DNA of 33,842 nucleotides from a marine actinobacterium MedAcidi-G1 (GCA_000817085.1 JUEM01000018.1:1-33842), one strand, 5' to 3'. Positions 1 through 8,127 are shown, counted from the first letter of the stretch. Notes: generated from the letters alone by a model not told the origin. A program made the numbers and translations.

Positions 1-1
1 T

Positions 2-196
2 GGGGGTTCAGTAGTCGAAGCTGCTGGAAATCCAGTTATATATGTTGTACAACCCGGCGACACTCTTTGGGAAATTGCTGACAAATTTAATCCCGAAGGT
101 ACAGACATAAGATATACAGTTGATGAACTTTCAAAAGTTACGGGCGGGGCTCAACTACAACCGGGGCAACGTATTGTTCTTAACAGTGGGTTATAA
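2..196 (+). CDS. LysM-domain protein, C-terminal fragment (5' end outside window)
   Basis: The reading frame is open from base 2 to a TAA at 194-196, giving 64 residues of a truncated protein. It contains a LysM peptidoglycan-binding module: YVVQPGDTLWEIADKF, followed after about 20 residues by LQPGQRIVL, which are the start and end signatures of LysM. LysM modules bind the GlcNAc-containing backbone of the cell wall, so the full protein is probably exported or membrane-anchored. The module ends five residues before the stop, so it is the C-terminal domain. The catalytic or membrane part, if any, lies upstream of the window. The fold call is firm; the role of the whole protein cannot be judged. 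Confidence 0.8.
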   Translation, partial: GGSVVEAAGNPVIYVVQPGDTLWEIADKFNPEGTDIRYTVDELSKVTGGAQLQPGQRIVLNSGL

Positions 197-204
197 ATCC
201 TTAT

Positions 205-927
205 CTAATTTCTAATTGTCAGGTAACGACAAAACAAAAATTCTTCTTCCATTAGTATTCGATCCACGGTCAGTTCGACAGGAGAGTTAACTGGATTGTT
301 AAGAAATGCTGCAGGGTCCTCTCCGCCGACGGCCCTAGGTGAAACGCTTAGGTTTGCATTCAGATTTGGACCACCTTCGCAAACAACAATTTTTCCATCT
401 TGTTTGAAGAGGTCGCTGACAACCCTTGAAACAGTTAGTTCTTTTTCTGGAAAATCGATAATCTCCGATGATGACACTAATTTGGAAGCATTTTCTTCGA
501 GTGACTCACTTTTTGTATAAATGAGAGGTGGTTTGTCTTCGGGATGACGTTCAGCGAACAAGCCCATATCAGGATTTAGATTAAGCTCACCAGAAAGAAC
601 AGCTATTCTAGGACGTTTTTCTTGTCCTCTAGATTCTCTAAACTCAGCTAATCTGCCCTGGGGTGTTTTTGGTGCCTTGTAATTTTCGGATCGAACGGTA
701 CCCGCCCCGACCAGAATAATGTCCGCAAGTCCCCTGATTATTTGATAGATATTTTTATCCGCTAACCCGCTTAATCCTCCTGCTCTACCTTCAAAGGAAA
801 CGAAGCCATCCACAGAATTAACCATATTTAGCAATACCCAGGGTCTCGTTTTGAAAGGTGTTCTGACATCACTGTTGTAAACAGTTATTGGGTCCACTTC
901 AATTTCTTCTGGAAAGATCTGCTTCAT
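205..927 (-). CDS. RibD C-terminal-domain (pyrimidine reductase-like) oxidoreductase
   Basis: The 240-residue protein has the dihydrofolate-reductase-like fold of the RibD C-terminal domain. Visible signatures are NMVNSVDGFVS (about 34-44), ADIILVGAGTVRSENY (about 68-83) and a C-terminal VVCEGGPNLNANL glycine-rich NADPH-binding stretch. RibD reductases reduce the ribosyl side chain of a diaminopyrimidine in riboflavin synthesis. This protein lacks the deaminase half, and such stand-alone paralogues are common in actinobacteria and often of unknown substrate. No other riboflavin gene is nearby, so I would not call it ribD. It is transcribed convergently with the LysM gene (8 bases between the stops) and divergently from thymidine kinase. 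Confidence 0.75.
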   Translation of the reverse strand: MKQIFPEEIEVDPITVYNSDVRTPFKTRPWVLLNMVNSVDGFVSFEGRAGGLSGLADKNIYQIIRGLADIILVGAGTVRSENYKAPKTPQGRLAEFRESRGQEKRPRIAVLSGELNLNPDMGLFAERHPEDKPPLIYTKSESLEENASKLVSSSEIIDFPEKELTVSRVVSDLFKQDGKIVVCEGGPNLNANLSVSPRAVGGEDPAAFLNNPVNSPVELTVDRILMEEEFLFCRYLTIRN

Positions 928-1123
928 ACAAATGACAGTATCGGAATTGTCTAGATTTTCTGATTCTGAAATAATAATTATTTAACGAAAATAAACAAGT
1001 TGCAGATTTTATTGATTAGTTAATTATTTAAGCACTATCGTCGAATTAGGTCTACAAACTAGGTATAAATATGGCAATGAAAATATGTCTAATTGATTCA
1101 AGTTCTTTCAGAGAGCTAGTCTG

Positions 1124-1771
1124 ATGGCATCTCTAAGATTTTCTTTCGGCACCATGGGGTCCGGTAAAAGCACCTTGGCTCTGCAAATCCATCATAATTT
1201 ATCCTCCAGAGGGTTGTTTGGAATCCTCTGCAGTCAGCTAGATAGAGCGGGTGGTAAAGTTTCCAGTGCTTTGGGGGTCTCTGCGGATGCTGTTCAAGTC
1301 TCCCCAGAGTTCAATCTTTACGACTTCGCTCTGAAAGAAAAAGAAAACAATGGATCTCTTGATTACATGATCTGCGATGAGGCGCAGTTTTATTCGGTTG
1401 ATCAGATAGAACAGTTAGCTCGTGTAGTTGACGAGATTGGAGCGGAAGTTTACACCTTTGGACTTCTTACTTCGTTTCAAGGAGAATTGTTTGAAGGGAC
1501 TAGAAGGTTGCTGGAACTTTCCGACGAGAGGATTGAAGTGCAAGTTGAAGCGCGTTGTTGGTGTGGACGACGAGCTACTCATAATGCGCGGCTAGTTGAA
1601 GGTGAACAAGTTTACGATGGAGATCTTGTCGTAGTTGACGATCCGGAAGACCAAGATGTCACTTATGAGCTTCGGTGTCGTCAGCACTGGTTAGACGGAG
1701 ATTCGGGCCCAGATCGTCAGGTTGTTCCTATACATGCTTCACATAAAGAAGTTAAATCAGTAAACGGCTAG
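1124..1771 (+). CDS. tdk: Thymidine kinase (type II)
   Basis: The 215-residue cytoplasmic enzyme phosphorylates thymidine to dTMP with ATP in nucleoside salvage. The P-loop GTMGSGKST is at residues 9-17, the DEAQF motif carrying the catalytic Glu is at about 85-89 (Glu86), and a zinc-binding set typical of type II enzymes is visible as Cys145, Cys147, Cys185 and His188. Length and motif order fit the TK1-like bacterial family. An AGAGAG ribosome-binding stretch lies about 9 bases before the ATG. It opens a plus-strand run of genes and is 42 bases ahead of the acyl-CoA dehydrogenase. The C-terminal tail after the zinc site is long and charged, which is common in this family. Confidence 0.93.
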   Translation: MASLRFSFGTMGSGKSTLALQIHHNLSSRGLFGILCSQLDRAGGKVSSALGVSADAVQVSPEFNLYDFALKEKENNGSLDYMICDEAQFYSVDQIEQLARVVDEIGAEVYTFGLLTSFQGELFEGTRRLLELSDERIEVQVEARCWCGRRATHNARLVEGEQVYDGDLVVVDDPEDQDVTYELRCRQHWLDGDSGPDRQVVPIHASHKEVKSVNG

Positions 1772-1813
1772 CGCGAACAGCGGGTCTTACGTCAAGTTCG
1801 CTAACCTGAAAAT

Positions 1814-3610
1814 ATGACTGAATATAAACCTCCTTTAAACGACATCAGGCTAGTTCTAGAAGAGATTAGTGATATAAGTGGATTATGCGACCTGCCTGGT
1901 TATGAACATGTGGACGTCGAAACGATAGACGGAGTTCTTGAAGAGCTTGGACGTTTTGCAGCTGAAGTTATCTCGCCTGTTAATAAAATTGGTGATCAAG
2001 AAGGATGTTCTGTGTCGGATGGTGTAGTTACTATGCCAGACGAATTTGGGGACGCTTGGAACCACTTTATAGATTCCGGTTGGGGGGCTATTGCACAAGA
2101 TCCTGACTATGGAGGGGGCGGTTTTCCATTAGCCATGCACACTGTTTTGACAGAATTGTTGGCAACAGCGAGTAGGGCATGGTCGATGGGTCCCATGCTT
2201 ACAGCAGGTGCAATTGATTGTTTACATACTTTTTCAGATGAAGCTCAAAAAGAAGTTTTTTTACCAAAGTTAGTTGCTGGTGAGTGGTCAGGAACTATGA
2301 ATTTGACTGAGCCACAAGCGGGTTCTGATGTTGGAGCTTTAACCACTAAGGCTGTTCCTCAAGAAGACGGAACTTACAGAATTTTTGGAACTAAAATTTT
2401 TATAACCTTTGGAGAGCATGAGTTAGTTGAAAATATCATCCAGTTGGTATTGGCTCGCACCCCAGATAGTCCACCAGGGACGAAGGGAATATCTTGCTTT
2501 ATTGTCCCAAAGTATTTAGTTCAGGATGATGGATCGCTAGGCGAACGTAACGACTACCGTTGTTTATCTCTTGAACACAAGTTAGGTCTTCATGCCAGTC
2601 CAACTTGTGTGATCTCCTACGGTGAAGCGGGCGATGGAGCTATTGGCTACTTGATAGGCGAAGAGCATCAAGGAATGCGCTACATGTTCAAAATGATGAA
2701 TAATGCCCGTTTGGGTGTTGGAGTTGAAGGTTTGGCAGTAGCAGAGAGAGCACTGCAGCAAGCTTCTTCTTTTGCTTTGGACAGGCGCCAAGGTAAAGCT
2801 ATGGGGGCCGAAGCAGGCGAGCAATCTTTAATAATTGAACATCCAGATGTAAGACGAATGCTATTGACCATGAGAGCTTATACGGATGCGATGAGATGTA
2901 TTTTGTATGCAAATGCTGCAGCTCTGGATCTGGCCAAGAGTCACCCTGAAAGTGAAGAACGACAACTAGCTTCAGATAGGGCTGAGTTGTTGACACCTAT
3001 TTCCAAGGCTTGGTGCACTGATTTAGGTGTTGAAATGACTTCTCTAGGGATCCAAGTTCATGGAGGTTATGGGTATATCGAGGAAACAGGCGCAGCTCAA
3101 CATCTTAGAGATTCTCGTATTTCACCTATCTATGAAGGAACGAATGGTATTCAAGCGATTGATCTAGTTGGAAGAAAATTAAGAATGAATGAAGGCAAAG
3201 TCATCAGGGATCTTCTTGACGAGATAAATGAATTTATTGGAAGCCTTAATCAGCAGGGGGAAGAATTTGAAACTATTAAATTAAATCTCACTGACAGCTT
3301 GCAGGCTGTTGAAGAGGCTACCGATTGGCTTATTGAAAAAGGAACTGAAGACCCCGTGGGAGCCATTTCTGGAGCTACACCTTATCTGCGGATGTTAGGA
3401 CAGTTGGTTGGTGGATGGTTTTTGGCACGTTTGGCAATTGGGGCTAGAAGCAATGAGCACGTGGGGGACTCGGATTTCCGTAATAGCAAAATGACTGTAG
3501 CAAATTTTTATGCTGAGCAGCTTTTGCCTCTGACCAGAGCTCAACTCGGAGCTGTTACCGCAGGTTCATCTGATTTATTTGCGGTTTCTGAAGAACTTTT
3601 CTCTATTTAA
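1814..3610 (+). CDS. Acyl-CoA dehydrogenase, FadE5-like with C-terminal extension
   Basis: The 598-residue flavoenzyme carries out the first oxidation of beta-oxidation, forming trans-2-enoyl-CoA with FAD. It has an N-terminal helical domain, a flavin-binding segment (NLTEPQAGSDVGALTTKA) and the signature PIYEGTNGIQAIDLVGRKL. In that signature Glu441 sits where the catalytic base of medium-chain acyl-CoA dehydrogenase is found. About 150 extra C-terminal residues match the long FadE5/AidB-like class (about 600 residues) rather than the 380-residue class. The helix-rich C-terminal domain is typical of broad-chain-length actinobacterial enzymes. It begins 42 bases after tdk and is followed closely by lgt. 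Its exact chain-length preference cannot be read from sequence. Confidence 0.9.
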   Translation: MTEYKPPLNDIRLVLEEISDISGLCDLPGYEHVDVETIDGVLEELGRFAAEVISPVNKIGDQEGCSVSDGVVTMPDEFGDAWNHFIDSGWGAIAQDPDYGGGGFPLAMHTVLTELLATASRAWSMGPMLTAGAIDCLHTFSDEAQKEVFLPKLVAGEWSGTMNLTEPQAGSDVGALTTKAVPQEDGTYRIFGTKIFITFGEHELVENIIQLVLARTPDSPPGTKGISCFIVPKYLVQDDGSLGERNDYRCLSLEHKLGLHASPTCVISYGEAGDGAIGYLIGEEHQGMRYMFKMMNNARLGVGVEGLAVAERALQQASSFALDRRQGKAMGAEAGEQSLIIEHPDVRRMLLTMRAYTDAMRCILYANAAALDLAKSHPESEERQLASDRAELLTPISKAWCTDLGVEMTSLGIQVHGGYGYIEETGAAQHLRDSRISPIYEGTNGIQAIDLVGRKLRMNEGKVIRDLLDEINEFIGSLNQQGEEFETIKLNLTDSLQAVEEATDWLIEKGTEDPVGAISGATPYLRMLGQLVGGWFLARLAIGARSNEHVGDSDFRNSKMTVANFYAEQLLPLTRAQLGAVTAGSSDLFAVSEELFSI

Positions 3611-3633
3611 TTGGAGTTATTCTAATTTTTAAT

Positions 3634-4443
3634 TTGGCTTCTCTACCTAGCCCTTCTTCAAGCTCATTTCATATTGGTCCAATTGAACTGCGTGCCTATG
3701 GACTGATGATTGCTCTTGGAGTTTTAGTAGCAATCTGGTGGTGTCAGAAACGCTGGGAAAATAAAGGTGGAGAAGCTGAAGAAATCTCTGAAATAATGAT
3801 CTGGGCAGTGCCCTTCGGTCTTGTCGGAGCACGTCTTTATCATGTAATCACTGATTGGCGTTCCTTTAGGGGTCGGTGGGAAGATGCGCCTGCCATCTGG
3901 CAGGGAGGTTTAGGGATACCAGGCGGATTAATACTCGGGGTGATTGTAGGAGTAACCATTGCTAAGAAGCGGGGTATAAATACTGCTGAAGTTCTTGATG
4001 CTGTAATTCCTTCAATACCCGTTGCACAAGCGATAGGTAGATGGGGTAATTGGTTTAATCAAGAACTATTCGGGAAACCTACGGAATTGCCTTGGGCGTT
4101 AGAAATAGATTATCAACATAGGCCGAACGATTTTACAGCAGATTCGACTTTTCACCCGACTTTTCTTTATGAGGCAGTTTGGAACTTATTATTAGCGTTT
4201 CTTTTGGTCAGATGCGATCGAGCTGGGTTTTTGAAACCAGGTCGGTTAATAGGAATTTGGATGTTGGGATATGGGTTAGGAAGGCTTTGGATAGAGGCGC
4301 TAAGAATCGATAATGCCTCCTTAATATTTGGAGTCAGAGTAAATATTTGGATGAGTTTGATAGCAATCCTTTCAGGTTTATTAGTTGTATTTTTCGGTAG
4401 AAAACGATCTATTGATTCAATGAAGCCCTCAGAGGGGTTTTAG
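3634..4443 (+). CDS. lgt: Prolipoprotein diacylglyceryl transferase
   Basis: This 269-residue integral membrane enzyme moves a diacylglyceryl group from phosphatidylglycerol to the lipobox cysteine of prolipoproteins. The Lgt signature AQAIGRWGNWFNQELFG is at about 131-147, with the conserved Arg136 and Glu144, and HPTFLYEAVWNL follows. Multiple hydrophobic helices are visible. A TTG start at 3634 is used because no ATG precedes the first helix; the nearest GGAG is 17 bases upstream, so initiation looks weak. The loop WQGGLGIPGG carries Pro96 where E. coli Lgt has the important His103; actinobacterial enzymes commonly lack that His. Client lipoproteins probably include the gene at 28127. Confidence 0.93.
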   Translation: MASLPSPSSSSFHIGPIELRAYGLMIALGVLVAIWWCQKRWENKGGEAEEISEIMIWAVPFGLVGARLYHVITDWRSFRGRWEDAPAIWQGGLGIPGGLILGVIVGVTIAKKRGINTAEVLDAVIPSIPVAQAIGRWGNWFNQELFGKPTELPWALEIDYQHRPNDFTADSTFHPTFLYEAVWNLLLAFLLVRCDRAGFLKPGRLIGIWMLGYGLGRLWIEALRIDNASLIFGVRVNIWMSLIAILSGLLVVFFGRKRSIDSMKPSEGF

Positions 4444-4459
4444 CAAGTACGGTCTTTAT

Positions 4460-4972
4460 GTGGATACTGATTTCGTATTACGAAGAATAGATAGAACTTT
4501 TGCTTTTATAGATCTTTCAGGGTTTACCGCTTTTAATGAAAAAGCTGGAGATGAGCAGGCAGTAGACGTTTTGGTTCAGTTCCGTAATGCTGTTCGTAAC
4601 ATTGCAAGTAAAAGAGGTGTGAGAATAGCTAAGTGGCTCGGTGATGGCGTGATGCTAGTTGGTGTAGAACCAGAAGAAACTGTTGATTCAGTACTTGAAA
4701 TTAACTCATTTATTAATGACTCAGATTTTGAACTACCAGTAAGAGCTGGAATAGCAGGTGGCTGGGTTCTGCTAATCGAAGGAGATGATCACGTGGGGAG
4801 AGAAGTTATTCTGGCCTCGCGACTATGTGATAGTGCTGGACCTGGTCAAGTTTTAGCACCGAAGGAACTAGTTTCGCCACTAATGAATCTGACTCAAACT
4901 GATTTGGGAGAGGTAATGGTTGAGGGATTCACTAAGCCTTTTCAGTTGGTTCAACTACAACAAGCTGAATGA
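4460..4972 (+). CDS. Small adenylate/guanylate cyclase-domain protein (degenerate)
   Basis: The 170-residue soluble protein is a single class III nucleotidyl cyclase domain. FIDLSGFTAF at about 17-26 carries the first metal-binding Asp18, and AKWLGDGVML carries the adenine-contacting Lys58 position and the second metal-binding Asp62. Near residue 113 the usual V-N-x-A-x-R-L stretch reads EVILASRL: the Arg remains (Arg121) but the transition-state Asn is replaced by Ile117, and the preceding Asp/Thr motif is absent. This suggests weak, altered or lost cyclase activity, perhaps a regulatory role. The GTG at 4460 is chosen because the ATG two bases upstream is in a frame that stops after ten codons. 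It sits 16 bases after lgt, likely co-transcribed. Confidence 0.75.
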   Translation: MDTDFVLRRIDRTFAFIDLSGFTAFNEKAGDEQAVDVLVQFRNAVRNIASKRGVRIAKWLGDGVMLVGVEPEETVDSVLEINSFINDSDFELPVRAGIAGGWVLLIEGDDHVGREVILASRLCDSAGPGQVLAPKELVSPLMNLTQTDLGEVMVEGFTKPFQLVQLQQAE

Positions 4973-5020
4973 TCGCTTTAGATAATAAAAAAAGCTGAAT
5001 GATCGCTTTAGATAATAAAA
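4961..5020. repeat. 30-bp tandem duplication spanning the cyclase gene stop codon
   Basis: Two head-to-tail copies of a 30-base unit occupy 4961-4990 and 4991-5020 and differ only at the first base (c versus a). The first copy holds the last three codons and TGA stop of the cyclase-domain gene; the second lies in the spacer before the helicase. It looks like a recent slippage or unequal-crossover event. It has only two copies and no spacer, so it is not a CRISPR. Confidence 0.95.
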
Positions 5021-5075
5021 ACTTTAAGCAAGATTAAAATTTTTTCCCAGATTGGACTGTAAAGGTAAGGAAACA

Positions 5076-6242
5076 ATGAGTGTCGGATTTTCTGAATTAG
5101 GAATAGAAAAAGACTTGGTTGATGAGTTAAGCCATCAAGGTATAACTGAGCCTTTTGAAATACAGAAAATAACTATTCCAGATATTTTGAAAGGAAGAGA
5201 TGTTTGCGGAAAGGCAAAAACAGGGTCAGGAAAAACAATTGCTTTTGGTTTGCCATTGCTGCAACTATTACCAGCTTCTAAACCGGGAAAACCGACAGGC
5301 TTAGCTCTTGTTCCAACACGTGAGCTCGCTGTTCAGGTGTGTAAGGAGCTTGAACCTTTAGCTTTGAAGAAAGGCCTAAGAACAAAAGCTATTTATGGGG
5401 GCGCTCCTATAGAAAAACAGATTGATTTCCTGAAGAGAGGGGTTGATTTTGTTGTTGCAACACCAGGACGTTTAATCGATTTATTAGAAAGAGGCGATAT
5501 CTCAGTAAAAGGTGTTGAGAAAATTGTTATTGATGAAGCTGATCGAATGGCAGACATGGGATTTATGCCACAAGTTGAATGGATACTGCGACAGGTGGAA
5601 GTGGATCATCAAACTTTGTTATTTTCAGCAACTCTAGATGGCATGGTAAGTGGTTTGATAAGTCGTTACCAGCAAGACCCTGCAATGCATGAAGTAGATT
5701 CACGTGAAGTAACGGTTGCAGAAATGCAGCACCGTTTTATCGCCGTCCATGAAATGGATCAGGTAAAAGTAGCTGCTGCGATAATAAATTCTTCTAAAAA
5801 AACAATAGTTTTTACGAAAACTCGTTGGGGGGCAGACAAGTTAGCATCCAAACTTTTACAAGAAAATGTAACTGCGGCGGCCATACATGGGGATCTGAGG
5901 CAAACGCAGCGTGAAAGAGCTTTAAAAGATTTCACTAAAGGGAAAATAAGAACATTAGTTGCAACTGACGTGGCAGCAAGGGGGATCCATGTCGATGATG
6001 TTGAAGTAGTAATCCACTACGATCCAGCTTCAGACGCTAAAACGTATCTGCACCGTTCTGGCAGGACAGCAAGAGCAGGTGGGAGCGGGGTAGTGGTGAG
6101 TTTGATTTGCTGGGATCAGGAACTTGAAATTCGAAAACTTATGAGACGTCTTGGCCTTAAACAGCCAATAGTTGAGATGTTCTCTAATGATGAAAGGTTA
6201 AAAAATTTAATTGTATGGAACCCTGATTTAGAGGCAGATTAG
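5076..6242 (+). CDS. DEAD-box ATP-dependent RNA helicase
   Basis: The 388-residue protein unwinds RNA duplexes using ATP, in ribosome assembly or mRNA decay. All core motifs are visible in order: Q motif with Gln30, motif I AKTGSGKT (47-54), Ia PTRELAVQV, TPGRL, motif II DEAD (153-156), motif III SAT (184-186), IVFTKT, RTLVATDVAARGIHVD, and motif VI HRSGRTARAG. It is nearly a bare helicase core with a short C-terminus and no basic RNA-binding tail. The frame is open from a TTG at 5052, but the ATG at 5076 is preferred because GGTAAGGA lies just upstream and the Q motif follows directly. It is preceded by the 30-bp tandem duplication and followed by the metX leader. Confidence 0.93.
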   Translation: MSVGFSELGIEKDLVDELSHQGITEPFEIQKITIPDILKGRDVCGKAKTGSGKTIAFGLPLLQLLPASKPGKPTGLALVPTRELAVQVCKELEPLALKKGLRTKAIYGGAPIEKQIDFLKRGVDFVVATPGRLIDLLERGDISVKGVEKIVIDEADRMADMGFMPQVEWILRQVEVDHQTLLFSATLDGMVSGLISRYQQDPAMHEVDSREVTVAEMQHRFIAVHEMDQVKVAAAIINSSKKTIVFTKTRWGADKLASKLLQENVTAAAIHGDLRQTQRERALKDFTKGKIRTLVATDVAARGIHVDDVEVVIHYDPASDAKTYLHRSGRTARAGGSGVVVSLICWDQELEIRKLMRRLGLKQPIVEMFSNDERLKNLIVWNPDLEAD

Positions 6243-6265
6243 TCAAAGAATACAGCAAAATCTCT

Positions 6266-6446
6266 GGGACCGTGCATGATGCTTTCATGCACCTCTTAGA
6301 ATGTAAATACATCAAGAGAGGCTCAATTTTGGGTCCGGCAACCTGGGATGGACACCCAAGGTGCTCACTTATCTAGTAGGTAAGGATGCGGTCTTAAAGA
6401 GACAATGAAGTGTCCGGCGGGTGGTTATTTTTCCCTGCCGGCTCCG
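6266..6446 (+). promoter_or_regulatory. SAM-I-clan riboswitch (SAM-I/IV-like) in the metX leader
   Basis: The 230-base gap before metX holds a conserved SAM aptamer core: ATCAAGAGAGGC (6311-6322), CCGGCAACC (about 6335-6343), a P3 hairpin CCTGGG/CCCAAGG, then GGTGC and a short CTTA/TAAG hairpin (P4). CATC (6310-6313) can pair with GATG (6385-6388) as P1, and GGGACCG (6266-6272) with CGGTCTT (6389-6395) as an outer helix. The P2 arm is short with no room for the kink-turn of SAM-I, which favours the SAM-IV or SAM-I/IV variants known from actinobacteria and marine bacteria. Its position before a methionine-synthesis gene fits repression by S-adenosylmethionine. The variant assignment needs a covariance-model search. 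Confidence 0.78.
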
Positions 6447-6468
6447 ATTGAGAGTCTGTTTGCGGAGG
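6414..6468 (+). promoter_or_regulatory. metX: Candidate expression platform masking the metX Shine-Dalgarno
   Basis: After the aptamer, CCGGCGGG (6414-6421) pairs with CCCTGCCGG (6433-6441) to form a strong hairpin with one bulge and no trailing U-run. Immediately 3', CTCCG (6442-6446) is an exact complement of CGGAG (6463-6467), which overlaps the metX ribosome-binding site GGAGG (6464-6468). The ATG is at 6473. This arrangement suggests control of translation start rather than transcription termination. The pairing is seen in the sequence; the switching is inferred. Confidence 0.5.
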
Positions 6469-6472
6469 AAAA

Positions 6473-7705
6473 ATGAGGATAAAAAGATTTATTAATGACA
6501 GACGTAAGTCTGTTCGTTTACCTTTTCATCCTCGTTCTTATAGCGACGATATCCCCGCTTCTGGAGCATGGTCTATAGATCAAGGTGTAGGTAATCGTAA
6601 TTTTGTGGAAGTGGTTAGTGGGCAACCATTCGTTTTAGAGAGCGGAGAAACTCTAGATTACATAAGCATGGCTTACGAGACTTGGGGGGAACTATCTCCA
6701 CGGGCAGATAATGCAATATTGGTTTGTCACGCACTGACAGGGGATTCGCATGCCTACGGCGACATTGAGCCTAGTCATTCCACACCCGGTTGGTGGAATG
6801 GTCTTATTGGTCCAGGTTGCGCATTGGATACTGAAAAAAACTTTATAGTTTGTATAAATGTTTTGGGAGGTTGCCAAGGCTCCACTGGTCCCGCAAGTAT
6901 AAATCCGAAGACTGGAGAACCATTTGGAACTGATTTTCCCGTAATAACAATTCGTGACATCGTTAGATGTCAAAAGCATGTTGCAGATCATTTAGGTATT
7001 GAAAAATGGAATTGCGTAGTTGGCGGTTCAATGGGTGGCATGCAAGTACTCGAATGGGGGGTCATGTTTCCTGATCGAGTTGCGTCTTTAGCACCTTTGG
7101 CTACTACGTTAAAGGCAAGCGCACAGCAGATCGCTTGGAGTGCAATAGGTAGAACGGCTCTTTCGCTTGACCCTAGGTTCAGAGGTGGCAATTATTATAA
7201 GGCTGAACAAGGGGATGGTCCCACTGCGGGACTTGCAATAGCTCGTTCTCTGGCTCAGACAACCTACAGAAGTGAAAGTGTTTACTCCGACAGGTTTGGA
7301 AGAGATTTAGTTGATCCGCGATCTATCTATGGTCTATGGGACCGGTTTCAAGTCGAGTCCTATCTCGATTATCACGGCGAGAAGTTAGCTAGAAGGTTTG
7401 ATGCTAATAGCTACTTGCTTCTAAATAGGACGATGGACTTGCATGACATTTCAAGAGATAGAGGAAGTTTAAAAAGTGCACTGGAAAGGATCGCACGAGT
7501 GCCCGTAATAACTTTAAGTATTTCTTCAGATGCTCTATACCCTCCCTATCAGCAGAAAGAGATGAAAGAAGCGGTGATAGGAGCCGGAGGTGAATGCGAC
7601 TATCACATAGTTGACAGCCCCGATGGCCACGACGGCTTTCTTTTAGCAGTAAAAGAAATTGGAGTTCATTTAGAAAGTTTTCTTTCAAAAATAAGTACTG
7701 GGTAG
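6473..7705 (+). CDS. metX: Homoserine O-acetyltransferase
   Basis: The 410-residue alpha/beta-hydrolase-fold enzyme transfers acetyl from acetyl-CoA to L-homoserine, committing it to methionine synthesis. The nucleophile is Ser186 in GGSMGGMQ; the other triad residues are Asp353 (SISSDALYPP) and His386 (DGHDGFL). The N-terminal CHALTGDSHAYG and the GGCQGSTGPASINP loop are typical of the family, and the product feeds MetY, encoded at 25379. A perfect GGAGG lies 4 bases before the ATG, and the SAM-type riboswitch upstream implies repression when SAM is abundant. Some family members use succinyl-CoA; I cannot exclude that by eye. About 30 basic N-terminal residues precede the conserved fold. Confidence 0.93.
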   Translation: MRIKRFINDRRKSVRLPFHPRSYSDDIPASGAWSIDQGVGNRNFVEVVSGQPFVLESGETLDYISMAYETWGELSPRADNAILVCHALTGDSHAYGDIEPSHSTPGWWNGLIGPGCALDTEKNFIVCINVLGGCQGSTGPASINPKTGEPFGTDFPVITIRDIVRCQKHVADHLGIEKWNCVVGGSMGGMQVLEWGVMFPDRVASLAPLATTLKASAQQIAWSAIGRTALSLDPRFRGGNYYKAEQGDGPTAGLAIARSLAQTTYRSESVYSDRFGRDLVDPRSIYGLWDRFQVESYLDYHGEKLARRFDANSYLLLNRTMDLHDISRDRGSLKSALERIARVPVITLSISSDALYPPYQQKEMKEAVIGAGGECDYHIVDSPDGHDGFLLAVKEIGVHLESFLSKISTG

Positions 7706-7779
7706 CAGAAATGTCATTTTGCAATTGAAACTTACATTACGAAACAGGTACTACGATTGTTCTGAGGACATGAATAACG

Positions 7780-8127
7780 ATGCTTAAAAGAATTATATTT
7801 CTAGCTGCTATTTTTTGTTCTATTTTTTCGTATGTTCCAAACATCGATTTTTCTTTAGCTCAGAATATGACAATTGAGACTATTCCTCCAGAGGTAGATG
7901 AAAGTGGGAACACAACCGAGGAGAGAATAGACCAGATCGTAGTCACGCTAAGAATTCTTGCCGGACTGGTGGTGGCAGGAACTGTAGGTTACTGGTGGCA
8001 TACAAAACCCAAAAAGTTAGCTATGGAAGAAACCAATGTAGTTGAAGCTGGTCACAGCAAAATCGAAGATGCAGGGGTCACTTCTACAACCAGTGACATA
8101 TATGAAGACGTCGAAGAAAATAACTGA
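7780..8127 (+). CDS. Small membrane protein with signal peptide, unknown function
   Basis: This 115-residue protein is not recognised. A basic, hydrophobic N-terminus (residues 1-27, ending SLA-Q) looks like a signal peptide. It is followed by an acidic, Thr-rich outer segment (30-50), a single transmembrane helix (about 53-72) and a charged cytoplasmic tail with KPKK just after the membrane. This predicts a type I membrane protein. The start at 7780 is in frame with the signal sequence; an ATG at 7771 leads to a stop after five codons. It lies 74 bases after metX and ahead of tRNA-Gly, with no functional link visible. Confidence 0.6.
   Translation: MLKRIIFLAAIFCSIFSYVPNIDFSLAQNMTIETIPPEVDESGNTTEERIDQIVVTLRILAGLVVAGTVGYWWHTKPKKLAMEETNVVEAGHSKIEDAGVTSTTSDIYEDVEENN

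Noticed and set aside
4424-4441. CCCT/AGGG hairpin followed by TTTT at the end of lgt
   Set aside because: The stem is only four base pairs, overlaps coding sequence, and the next gene starts 16 bases later, so a terminator is unlikely.
3634-4443. Loss of function in Lgt because the E. coli His103 position is Pro
   Set aside because: Actinobacterial Lgt proteins commonly lack this His while keeping the Arg/Asn/Glu signature, which is intact here.
4961-5020. Direct repeats as a CRISPR array
   Set aside because: Only two units with no spacer between them and no cas genes.
6272-6292. Perfect 8-bp hairpin after the helicase gene as an intrinsic terminator
   Set aside because: No U-run follows the stem, and it lies inside the pairing bounds of the riboswitch leader.
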